A DNA stretch of 64,000 nucleotides from positions 20,271-84,270 of the forward strand of contig NZ_JBJGXI010000021.1 in assembly GCF_045635475.1 (NCBI RefSeq), given 5' to 3'. This document shows positions 33,324 to 40,493 of the stretch, one piece after another (within the stretch, counting starts at the first letter, position 1; the number at the start of each line of letters is the position of its first letter). Source of the DNA: JBJGXI01 sp045635475. Lineage in GTDB: Bacteria > Bacillota > Bacilli > Bacillales > Amphibacillaceae. A program made the translations under genes and the position numbers. Below the pieces are notes generated by a model. The model searched no databases and was not told the DNA's origin. It worked only from the letters and a program-made list of their open reading frames with translations.

Positions 33324-33426
33324 ATGGGTAGGCAAAAAGCTTTATTTGTGAATACGCCCTTTTAGGTACTGCATAATTTTGCTTGGGGCAAGGCTTGGTG
33401 GAAGAGATTATGAGAGGAACTAGAAC

Positions 33427-34026
33427 ATGAAAGAAAAGAAAAAACATAAAAAAGGACTAAATAAGCGCTGGGTTTTTGGAGTAACTGGTATCGTAGGTTT
33501 ACTGCTTTTGGTTGTACTGGGATCCATTCAAGAAAAACAAACGTCTAATATCAATTCATTAGACATTGAAACGGATGCACCAGCACCTGATTTTACTTTA
33601 CAATCCACGCGGGGAAACATTTCTTTAGATGATTACAAAGGAAAAAATGTTGTCCTTTATTTTTATGAAGGCAATGGCTGACAAGCTTGTGTAGATCAGC
33701 TAGTTGAGCTGAATGAAAAAGTAGAGGAGTACGCCGAACAAAACACGGTGATCTTGGCAATTACGACAGATCCAATCGCCTTTTCTGAACAAATTGTACA
33801 GAAATATAATATTAACATTCCGGTTTTATATGACAAAAATCAAAAAGTAGGAAAACCATATGGTGTAACGGATGTACCAGGTGGGATGGATATGGGGCCT
33901 GTGGACACTCATTCTATGTTTATTATTGATGAAGAGGGAATTGTGCGTTGGTACGAAATCTCACCACAACAAATGTATGTCCCTATAGAGTCGGTCGATG
34001 AGGAGTTACAAAAGATATGGGAATGA
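33427..34026 (+). CDS. Membrane-anchored peroxiredoxin/TlpA-like selenoprotein (UxxC; TGA codon 85 read as Sec)
   Basis: ATG 33427 (GAGAGG upstream) opens a 199-residue frame with one in-frame TGA at 33679-33681. Residues 13-33 are a membrane anchor. The thioredoxin fold follows: APAPDFTLQSTRGNISLDDY, then VVLYFYEGNG, codon 85 = TGA, then QACVDQLVEL and LAITTDPIAF. In the relative at 18507 this site reads EGIMCQACWTQL, so TGA replaces the first, attacking Cys, while Cys88 is kept. A 6-bp hairpin with loop AGTTG begins 14 nt after TGA. The frame is otherwise intact to the final TGA, overlapping the next gene by ATGA. Sec insertion is the best explanation; a Cys-to-stop mutation is the alternative. 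Confidence 0.8.
33696..33712 (+). promoter_or_regulatory. Putative bacterial SECIS element (peroxiredoxin-like gene)
   Basis: TCAGCT (33696-33701), loop AGTTG, AGCTGA (33707-33712). The stem is perfect, the loop begins 20 nt after the TGA and has G in its second position. These match what is expected of bSECIS elements recognised by SelB. Confidence 0.75.
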
Positions 34027-34817
34027 CACGGGACCCTCGTATTATGCAAATTATCCTCCTTAGCACATACGCCATCATTGGTGGGGTATTATTAAATTTT
34101 TCAGTTACTATATGGCAAATTGTTGTAACATTAGGCATTTGCATTCTATTGGAGTTAGTTATTCTCTACTGGAAAAAAGGTGCGTTTTACTGGCCATACA
34201 GTGCAGTTATAACTGGACTAGGGATTGCCCTTGCGTTACGGGCGGATACAATTATCCCTTTTATTATGGCTGCTATAGTTGCAATCAGTTTGAAACATAT
34301 AGTCCGGTACCGGGGAGATCACATTTTAAATCCTTCAAATAGTGGGATTGTTTTTGTTTCTCTGCTACTACCAGCAACAGCAACGGATCCGTTGCAATGG
34401 GGATATTATCTGTGGGCCCTTGTTCTGATGTCTTTGGGAGGGCTTTATTTAGTCTATAAAGTACATCGCCTTGCGTTAGTGGTCTCCTTTTTAATTGGTT
34501 TTATAGGGATCCAATTTTTAAGACAGTTGATATGGACCGATTTATGGAATGCGAATTTTAGTTCGTTTATGTGGGGAGGGTTGTTTATTTTTACATTCAA
34601 TATGATAACTGATCCAAAAACCTCACCTAAAAAAGCGAAAAACCAAATTTTTTTTGGTCTCGTTATTGCCTTGATTGCACAAATGCTGATACACATGAAC
34701 ATTCATAATGCGGTTTTTATAAGCTTGGCAATCGTGTGTCTGGGGCGTTTTCTATGGATTTGGGCGCGTAATCAAAAAATGTTTAAAGGCAATCATCCTT
34801 CTGTCGGTGCAAAGTAA
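34023..34817 (+). CDS. RnfD/NqrB/UnbU-like integral membrane protein
   Basis: The start at ATG 34023 overlaps the selenoprotein stop (ATGA), implying coupled translation; ATG 34017 is an alternative. The 264-residue product has about eight membrane helices. NPSNSGIV and MITDPKTSP correspond to conserved loops of RnfD/NqrB-type proteins, where a flavin is attached or bound. UnbU-like single proteins of this group are found without the rest of the Rnf complex. A membrane electron carrier serving the redoxin is an attractive inference from the coupling, but not demonstrated. Confidence 0.75.
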   Translation: MTRDPRIMQIILLSTYAIIGGVLLNFSVTIWQIVVTLGICILLELVILYWKKGAFYWPYSAVITGLGIALALRADTIIPFIMAAIVAISLKHIVRYRGDHILNPSNSGIVFVSLLLPATATDPLQWGYYLWALVLMSLGGLYLVYKVHRLALVVSFLIGFIGIQFLRQLIWTDLWNANFSSFMWGGLFIFTFNMITDPKTSPKKAKNQIFFGLVIALIAQMLIHMNIHNAVFISLAIVCLGRFLWIWARNQKMFKGNHPSVGAK

Positions 34818-34960
34818 TATATGTTATAAGACAATTGTCACCATCAAGACCTAATTCATGTGCAAGTGAAATTTGGGTGAGGGTATATAGGATAAATGAA
34901 CTGCTACTACACTCACCATACGCTGTTTTCTTAAACATTAATCCAATTATTTTTAGAATC

Positions 34961-34992
34961 CTCAAAGTTTCTACACAATTTTTGTTTATACT
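34961..34992 (+). promoter_or_regulatory. Direct-repeat promoter before the DUF2933 gene
   Basis: CTCAAA-GTTTC-TACACA, 9 bp, TATACT. It is almost the same as the pspA promoter at 13063. Confidence 0.65.
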
Positions 34993-35021
34993 TAATTATA
35001 TAAACAAACGGAGGTGGAGTG

Positions 35022-35303
35022 ATGAGCTGGGAACTACTTATATTGTTAGCGTGTCCCCTTATGATGTTATTCTGTATGAAGGGTATGTTTGGAGGAAACA
35101 AGAACAAGGAGTCAAAACAGAACAGTAATAATCAGTTACAGACTTCTCAACAGGATGAATTACAGTCTGTCCAGTTAAAGATGGCAGATATGATGGAGCA
35201 AAATCATCAGCTTATGAAGGAAGTTAAATTTTTGAAAGAAGAATCTAAAGGTTCAAATGTTGTTCAATTAGAAAAAGACCAAGGCAAGAAAGAGGCATTA
35301 TAG
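35022..35303 (+). CDS. Small membrane protein, DUF2933-like, with coiled-coil tail
   Basis: ATG 35022 follows GGAGGTGGAGTG. The 93-residue product has one hydrophobic helix with ACPLMMLFCMKGMFGG, the pattern of DUF2933 proteins found near copper genes, and a Gln-rich coiled coil (LQSVQLKMADMMEQNHQLMK). Cys and Met in the helix (CPLMM, CMKGM) could bind metal. No reaction known. Confidence 0.75.
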   Translation: MSWELLILLACPLMMLFCMKGMFGGNKNKESKQNSNNQLQTSQQDELQSVQLKMADMMEQNHQLMKEVKFLKEESKGSNVVQLEKDQGKKEAL

Positions 35304-35492
35304 ACAGACATGTGGTATCCCGTACTCCCATTGCCTTTTTAAAATAACTTTACGATCAACGGGGGCACGTTTGTTTTAACATGGCTATTTCAGTAAAGAT
35401 GCTTACAGAAAAATGTTTTTTCGTTCTAAGGGCAGACTTTCAAGCCACAAAAAATGTTCGATTAGTAGTCCCATAAAAAGGAGGTGACTCTA

Positions 35493-35645
35493 ATGAGTTG
35501 TTGTGGTGGTTCATCTAAAAAAGATAAGGAAAAAGACAGTATGAAGCAACTGAGCCCTGTTGATCAGTTGAAGATGAGACTGGTAAATGGAGAAATAAAT
35601 ATGGAAGAATATTTACAGACAAAGGAAGTAATTGCACAACCTTAG
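35493..35645 (+). CDS. 50-residue SHOCT-like protein with CC motif
   Basis: ATG 35493 has AAAGGAGGTGACTCTA before it, an excellent ribosome binding site. The product begins MSCCGG and ends with a short SHOCT-type helix pair (LKMRLVNGEINMEEYLQTK). The vicinal Cys at the N-terminus may bind metal. It is soluble and cytosolic. A strong terminator follows 9 bp after its stop. Confidence 0.75.
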   Translation: MSCCGGSSKKDKEKDSMKQLSPVDQLKMRLVNGEINMEEYLQTKEVIAQP

Positions 35646-35653
35646 TCTTTTTC

Positions 35654-35685
35654 GCCCAGCTATTAAAAGGCTGGGCTTATTTTAA
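35654..35685 (+). terminator. Terminator after the 50-residue gene
   Basis: GCCCAGC (35654-35660) pairs with GCTGGGC (35670-35676) and is followed by TTATTTT. Confidence 0.85.
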
Positions 35686-35808
35686 TTAGGAAATTTCTTA
35701 AGGTGTTTGGTAGAGTTCACTGTCAGAAGTCGTTTTTGGGCGGCTAGATTTTAAACTTACGCCAGTTAGTATTGTAGCAGTAACAAACCAAAAAAAGGGG
35801 GGATAGGA

Positions 35809-36594
35809 TTGGGCGAACTTCTCCATGATTTAAGCTTACAATGGTATACATTTTTAACACAATTGGGGACAAAGTTAGCAGACCCAATTCTAAATATTAC
35901 AGAACAGTGGAATATCCCTATTTTGACTGCTTTACTGTTAGGGTTAGCAGCAACGACATCCCCTTGCCAAGTGACAACAAATGCCAGTGCACTTGCCTTT
36001 GTTTCACGAGATGCGACGAACAGAAAACAGACATTAGTTCAAACGTTTGCCTTTATTGCCGGTAAAACATTGATTTATACAGTTGTTGGAGGAACAGCAA
36101 TTTATCTAGGTGTTCAGCTAACAACAGTGAACGGAAATGCGTCGCTTATTATTATCGTTAGAAAGGCGATTGGTCCGATCATGATCTTGGCTGGGTTATA
36201 TTTTCTGGGCTTTTCCCGGTTTCGCCTATCGTTTGGTACAAGATTAAGCGAATGGTTAAAAAGCAAAATACCAGAGGGTTCTCCTATAGGTTCCTTCGGA
36301 TTTGGCGTAGCATTTGCCCTTGCCTTTTGTCCAACATTAGTTTGGCTCTTTTTTGGGCTACTAGTTCCATTAGGTATCCAAACTACAGGAGGAATATTAT
36401 TGCCTCCAATCTTCGCAATTGGGACTACAATTCCATTAATTGTATTTGTACTTATTCTAGTAGATAGCTCTGACATAATAAAACAAAAATATTTTAAAAA
36501 AACGAAATCATTGAATCGCTGGCTAACAAAGTTCGCAGCCATCATATTTTTGTTAGCAGGTATTAATGATACGTTCACCTATTGGTTTTTATAG
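35809..36594 (+). CDS. CcdA/TauE-like membrane protein with paired Cys
   Basis: The TTG start at 35809 follows GGGGGGATAGGA. The 261-residue protein has six to seven membrane helices. Cys appear as ATTSPCQVTTNASALAF near residue 50 and AFALAFCPTLVWLFFG near 175, the two symmetric Cys-Pro positions of CcdA-type thiol carriers. It would pass electrons through the membrane. A fragment of a second copy is at 14208, and a relative lacking both Cys is at 54581. Annotation as a sulfite exporter is common for this group but the Cys pair argues for redox. Confidence 0.75.
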   Translation: MGELLHDLSLQWYTFLTQLGTKLADPILNITEQWNIPILTALLLGLAATTSPCQVTTNASALAFVSRDATNRKQTLVQTFAFIAGKTLIYTVVGGTAIYLGVQLTTVNGNASLIIIVRKAIGPIMILAGLYFLGFSRFRLSFGTRLSEWLKSKIPEGSPIGSFGFGVAFALAFCPTLVWLFFGLLVPLGIQTTGGILLPPIFAIGTTIPLIVFVLILVDSSDIIKQKYFKKTKSLNRWLTKFAAIIFLLAGINDTFTYWFL

Positions 36595-36694
36595 AGAATG
36601 TTCAAAATCACCAAATTAATCCAAGGTATTGGTCAACAAGTAGCTAAAAATAGATTGAATTAATTGACTAAAATAAGGTAAGGAGATGATTAGT

Positions 36695-36946
36695 ATGATG
36701 ATGAATGGTACAAGTTGTGGTGATATGGGTTGGCCTATGATGATCGGCGGCGGGTTGTTTATGTTATTATTTTGGGGATTAATTATTTGGCTCGTTATTT
36801 ACCTAATACGAAAATTTTCCCAAAATAACACAACCAATAACTCGGATAAAGCGGTGGAGTTATTAAGGCAGAGATATTCAAGAGGGGAAATTAATACAGA
36901 AGAGTATAGAGAACGCTTGTATGAGTTAACGGATAAAACAAATTAA
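36695..36946 (+). CDS. Membrane SHOCT-domain protein, second copy
   Basis: ATG 36695 is 9 nt after AAGGAG; an earlier ATG at 36686 touches that site. The 83-residue product resembles 26102-26359: Met-rich start (MMMNGTSCGDMGWPMM), one helix (FMLLFWGLIIWLVIYLI) and SHOCT (AVELLRQRYSRGEINTEEYR). The gene is separate from any two-component system here. Confidence 0.85.
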   Translation: MMMNGTSCGDMGWPMMIGGGLFMLLFWGLIIWLVIYLIRKFSQNNTTNNSDKAVELLRQRYSRGEINTEEYRERLYELTDKTN

Positions 36947-37009
36947 AAAGGAACTAGAATAATTTTTTGAATCCTAACCTAAATGGGCTTAATTTTATGA
37001 ATTTTCTAT

Positions 37010-37042
37010 AGACAAAAGTGCTCTAATTGCGCACTTTTGTCT
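37010..37042. terminator. Bidirectional terminator
   Basis: AGACAAAAGTGC (37010-37021) and GCACTTTTGTCT (37031-37042) form a perfect 12-bp stem between convergent genes. Confidence 0.85.
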
Positions 37043-37051
37043 ATTATTTAT

Positions 37052-37180
37052 TTACCTTCTTTTTGGCTTGCATTCGTTGATTTCGAGCAAACTCCATTTT
37101 CTTCGATTTTCCATAGTGCAAAAATCCAATGCTCCAATTATAGCTATCACAAAAGCAATAACATAAAGTAATTCATCCAT
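37052..37180 (-). CDS. Tiny membrane protein downstream of nhaC, possibly frameshifted
   Basis: On the minus strand ATG 37180 has AAGGATG upstream. It encodes 42 residues beginning MDELLYVIAFVIAIIGAL, one membrane helix, and then a less protein-like basic tail. In the +1 frame, after that helix, the reading GFLHYGKSKKMEFARNQRMQ looks more natural. A one-base change near 37120 may thus have altered the tail. It lies 33 bp after the nhaC gene and is probably part of that operon. Function unknown. Confidence 0.45.
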   Translation of the reverse strand: MDELLYVIAFVIAIIGALDFCTMENRRKWSLLEINECKPKRR

Positions 37181-37212
37181 CAAAACACATCCTTGTCATC
37201 CTTAGGTAACAT

Positions 37213-38748
37213 TTAAAAAATTAAGGGCACGACTAAAAATAAACCCGCTGCTAATCCCGCGGCTAGTAAATTATACGGAGTCATGGCTTTGACGTATTTC
37301 ATATGATCGGCCCCAGCAGCCCCCGCAGACATTGCGGTCATACCGGAAACGGGTGAGGTAACATCTCCAAAAGTCCCCCCTGAAAGAACGGCAGCAACAG
37401 CAAGTGGAACACTACCTCCTGTCGTTACAGCTAAAGGGATCGCGATTGGCATCATTAATGCCCATGCACCCCATGATGAACCGATGAAATAAGTTACAGC
37501 ACCTGTTACGACAAAAATAAGGACAGGAACCCATATTGGTGTTAGTGTTCCACCTAAAGTTTTCCGAATTAGGTCTGTTAAACCGAGATCCTGTGAAACA
37601 TCAGAAATGGGCCAAGCAACTGCTAATATTACGATAGTTACCATAAGCTTGTTCCCGCCTTTAATAAATCGGTCAGTCATTTTCTTTAGTTTAAGTCCTT
37701 GAAACAGGTATAAAGCAGCAGTTATCATCACTGTAATAAATAAGGCTAAAAACATCGAACGAGATGGATCTGCTGCTGAAAATACTTCCACAATGCTTTC
37801 ACCTTTTGCTTCTTTTCGACCATCCCACCACATCAGGAAAAAGCTTAAAGGAATTAATACAAGGATAGGAGCTAAAAGGTTAAACAATCTTGGTTTCAAA
37901 GCAGGCTTTCCTATGCCCATATCCATGTCCATTTTTTCCATTTTTCCTTTTGAAGTGACGCCCATTTGATCTTTCGCTGTATCTGCCTTGTCTGTATTAC
38001 CAATTTCCTCAGACATTTCCATCGCATGAGCAGGACGTGAGAAAGATGTTTCTTTATTTGAGTGATTTGCAGATTGAATTAATTTTTTCATACTACCAAA
38101 ATTCCAACCTATAATCACAGATAATAAGGCGATAGTAATAGATGTGAAACTGAAAAACTGAAAGGGTAAGCTAGACAAAAAAAGTTGCATAGCTGAACCT
38201 TCTATTCCTGCCGCTCCCATACCTTTATTTAAGACCCCAATAATGTAACCAATATAAGTGGTTGCAACTGGGATCAACACAATGACTGGACTAGCAGAGT
38301 TATTTAACATATAGGCTAACCGTTCACGTGAAACGGAAAAACGATCTGCTAAAGGTTTCATGATAGATCCTGTTGCCACAACACGGAATCCACAATCAAT
38401 AAAAGTGATAGGAAGCAATAACCAGGAGGCAATTAATGTTTTTTTAGAATTGTTAATGTAGTTATCCATTACCTTGGCGAAAGCTTGGACACCACCAGAC
38501 AATTGAATTAAGGCTACTAATCCACTAAAGACGTATAAGAAAAGAAGGACGTCTAGGTTTCCAGGATCAGATAATACCTCAACAATATAATCAACGGTTT
38601 GGGAAATAGAACCGAGAAATGATCCTGTTAAAATAAAACTCCCCGCCCATAAACCAATCAACAGGGAAGGAATCACTTGCTTTGTCCAAGTTGCTAAAAC
38701 AATAGCAATAAGAGACGGAACGATAGAAAGCCATAGTCCGTAATCCAT
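37213..38748 (-). CDS. NhaC-family Na+/H+ antiporter with Met/His-rich loop
   Basis: The 511-residue protein has about eleven membrane helices and matches NhaC-type antiporters at both halves: DCGFRVVATGSIMKPLAD near residue 120 and GSSWGAWALMMPIAIPLA with GGTFGDVTSPVSGMTA near the C-terminus. The start ATG 38748 has AAAAAAGGTG before it. The central cytosolic loop (about 225-285) holds MEKMDMDMGIG and other Met, unusual for the family. It may be an adaptation to soft metals, or mere drift. The gene lies inside a metal cluster; substrate cannot be assumed to be Na+. Confidence 0.82.
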   Translation of the reverse strand: MDYGLWLSIVPSLIAIVLATWTKQVIPSLLIGLWAGSFILTGSFLGSISQTVDYIVEVLSDPGNLDVLLFLYVFSGLVALIQLSGGVQAFAKVMDNYINNSKKTLIASWLLLPITFIDCGFRVVATGSIMKPLADRFSVSRERLAYMLNNSASPVIVLIPVATTYIGYIIGVLNKGMGAAGIEGSAMQLFLSSLPFQFFSFTSITIALLSVIIGWNFGSMKKLIQSANHSNKETSFSRPAHAMEMSEEIGNTDKADTAKDQMGVTSKGKMEKMDMDMGIGKPALKPRLFNLLAPILVLIPLSFFLMWWDGRKEAKGESIVEVFSAADPSRSMFLALFITVMITAALYLFQGLKLKKMTDRFIKGGNKLMVTIVILAVAWPISDVSQDLGLTDLIRKTLGGTLTPIWVPVLIFVVTGAVTYFIGSSWGAWALMMPIAIPLAVTTGGSVPLAVAAVLSGGTFGDVTSPVSGMTAMSAGAAGADHMKYVKAMTPYNLLAAGLAAGLFLVVPLIF

Positions 38749-38891
38749 TTTAAATCACCTTTTTTATAGTCAATTTATACGTATTTTCCCCATAAGTTTG
38801 TTTCTTATTCTATGGAAACTATGAAGAGGATTTATATACATAATTTTGAAGTATATAGATAAACTACAGTTATAAAATGGAGGTGATTTTT

Positions 38892-39251
38892 ATGATGAAG
38901 GTTGGTATGCTTAAATTAGTTACCACATTGTTTATGGGATTAGCCATTACCATACCTGTTGCTACTTCTGTTCATGCAGAGATGATACCATCTAACGTAG
39001 AAAATGCAGAGGAAACAATGGAAAAAGATTGTTGCGATAAAATGAAAATGATGAAAGAAGAATTGAAAGAAATGATGGATAAGCATAAAATGATGAAGAA
39101 AGAATTGAACAGTCTCATTAATGAATTACAAGAGAGTGGAAAATTGACACAAGAACAGATAGAGAAACTAAATAGTATTAATCAAATGATGAGCCAGATG
39201 GAAGAAAAGATGAAACAAATGTCATCAATGGAAATGGACGAATTAAAATAA
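38892..39251 (+). CDS. Secreted Met/Lys-rich helical protein (CpxP-like pattern)
   Basis: ATG 38892 follows GGAGGTG. The signal peptide (LVTTLFMGLAITIPVATSVHA) ends with an Ala site. The mature part is helical and repeats KMKMMKEELKEMMDKHKMM with a CC pair (DCCDKMK) and several more Met. Such Met-rich helical proteins bind copper or shield against it outside the cell. The Sec glutaredoxin gene starts 15 bp later, in the same transcript. Confidence 0.75.
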   Translation: MMKVGMLKLVTTLFMGLAITIPVATSVHAEMIPSNVENAEETMEKDCCDKMKMMKEELKEMMDKHKMMKKELNSLINELQESGKLTQEQIEKLNSINQMMSQMEEKMKQMSSMEMDELK

Positions 39252-39265
39252 AAGGGTGAGAAAAA

Positions 39266-39511
39266 TTGAGTGATTTTACTATTGAAATATATACCACACC
39301 AACTTGACCAGATTGCAAAGCAGCGAAAGAGTTTCTTTCGCACCATAGTTTCCATTTTACAGTACATGATATTGTTGAAAACGAAGATAAAATCGAGGAA
39401 TTAAACAAATTGACAGGAAAAAATATAGTTCCGACGATTGTAATAAATGACGAGATTTTTATTGGATTTGTCCAAAATCGTGACAAAATTGAATCCTTAC
39501 TCTCATCTTAG
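39266..39511 (+). CDS. Selenocysteine glutaredoxin (UPDC active site; TGA codon 14 read as Sec)
   Basis: TTG 39266 follows AAGGGTGAG. The 81-residue frame holds one in-frame TGA, at 39305-39307. It reads IEIYTTPT, codon 14 = TGA, PDCKAAKEFLSHHSFHFT, then KLTGKNIVPTIVINDEIFIG. This is a complete glutaredoxin/NrdH fold: TTPTCPDC is the standard active site, so TGA stands exactly in place of the nucleophilic Cys, with the second Cys (17) and the cis-Pro of IVPT kept. A perfect 7-bp hairpin with loop AGTTT starts 15 nt after the TGA. Apart from this codon there is no damage. The upstream neighbour is a Met-rich secreted protein, and a terminator follows. Confidence 0.82.
39323..39341 (+). promoter_or_regulatory. 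Putative bacterial SECIS element (glutaredoxin gene)
   Basis: GCGAAAG (39323-39329), loop AGTTT, CTTTCGC (39335-39341). The loop begins 22 nt after the TGA and has G in its second position. Compare the hairpin at 33696, where stem bases differ but the loop is AGTTG. Confidence 0.78.
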
Positions 39512-39518
39512 TTTTACG

Positions 39519-39547
39519 AAGCCCTTTTCCACCAAAGAGAAGGGCTT
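39519..39547 (+). terminator. Terminator after Sec glutaredoxin
   Basis: AAGCCCTT (39519-39526) pairs with AAGGGCTT (39540-39547), followed by TTACTTTTG. Confidence 0.75.
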
Positions 39548-39621
39548 TTACTTTTGCAGTTTATATGGTTTTTCTGATAATGGACTAATAATTAAAAAGT
39601 GAGGATAAAAAGGAGAATTAA

Positions 39622-39757
39622 ATGTTGAGCTTTTTTGAAAGGTGCCTTTATGAAGGGAATGGTATGCACTGAGCACAGGATGGTAAACCACAACTGACCT
39701 GGGAAAATAAAGTATACGATTAAAGAGACCGGTTATGATGTGAAAAGTATTCAATAA
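39622..39757 (+). pseudogene. Decayed HMA (CopZ-like) gene
   Basis: AAGGAG precedes an ATG at 39622. A frame from 39650 reads MKGMVCTEHRMVNHN, TGA, PGKIKYTIKETGYDVKSIQ and TAA. The start resembles an HMA metal loop (GMTCxxC with the second Cys lost), and the end matches the HMA C-terminus TIKETGYDV. The middle is deleted. It is a dead copper chaperone. Confidence 0.6.
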
Positions 39758-39928
39758 ATAATATCTTTATCATTTTATAGAGAGGATTTAACTCATATTC
39801 CTTTTTGCGAAGTTAGGGAATGAGTGTTTCTTTTATCAAAGAATTTATATCTGAAATTAATAGATGAATTTTACATTCAAAAGTTAGATAGACCCCTTCC
39901 AAAAAGAAAAGCAAAAAACTATTATAAC

Positions 39929-39960
39929 TCCACACTTTCTTCAAACTTTTAAGTTATTAT
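39929..39960 (+). promoter_or_regulatory. Direct-repeat promoter of the thioredoxin lipoprotein-ccdA operon
   Basis: TCCACA-CTTTC-TTCAAA, 9 bp, TATTAT. Good member of the repeat family. The start of the lipoprotein gene is at 40023. Confidence 0.65.
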
Positions 39961-40022
39961 AGCTTAGGTAAGATATTATATTAAAATATTTAAATATGAA
40001 GATGGGTAAGGAGGTGCCAAAA

Positions 40023-40493
40023 TTGAAGGTTCGTTTAATATTAATTCTTACGTTAATTTTAACAGCCTGCTCATCAAATGACAGTGAATATCAATTGAAA
40101 GTAGATGCAAAAGATATTAATGGGAATGTAGTACAGTTATCTCAGGATCAACCAAGTTTGGTGTATTTTATTTCTGCATCGTGTCCTACATGTAAGGAGG
40201 GAGAAATCATGCTTAATGAAGTATCCAGACTGTATCCAGAAGTTCAAATTATAACGGTTGACCTTGATCCGTATATGGATACTGTGGAGGGGCTTGCTGA
40301 GTTTCAAAAAAAATTTGGTGGAAACTGGCCTCATATATTGGATGACAAAGATCGGACAATTACCCGAGAGTTTGGAGTAAAACAATTGGAAGAGACAGTA
40401 TTAGTTGATCAAAATCACGAAGAAGTTTTCAGAGCAGTAAATCCTACGTTAAAAGAAGTCCAAGAGGCTTTGGCAAAAATTGGGGTGGAATAA
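40023..40493 (+). CDS. Thioredoxin-fold lipoprotein
   Basis: I chose TTG 40023, 4 nt after AAGGAGGTGCCAAA; the frame extends upstream to 39996 without better support. The 156-residue product has a lipobox (LILTAC, Cys16), so it is anchored on the outer face of the membrane, and a thioredoxin active site CPTC (Cys54-Cys57). The end DQNHEEVFRAVNPTLKEVQE is typical of the fold. The ccdA gene overlaps its stop (TAATG), so the pair forms a complete outside thiol-reduction unit. It resembles thiol-disulfide carriers of the ResA/TlpA type. Confidence 0.85.
   Translation: MKVRLILILTLILTACSSNDSEYQLKVDAKDINGNVVQLSQDQPSLVYFISASCPTCKEGEIMLNEVSRLYPEVQIITVDLDPYMDTVEGLAEFQKKFGGNWPHILDDKDRTITREFGVKQLEETVLVDQNHEEVFRAVNPTLKEVQEALAKIGVE

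Noticed and set aside
34835..35128. 97-codon ORF spanning the DUF2933 promoter
   Set aside because: It overlaps a promoter and the well-supported gene at 35022 in another frame.
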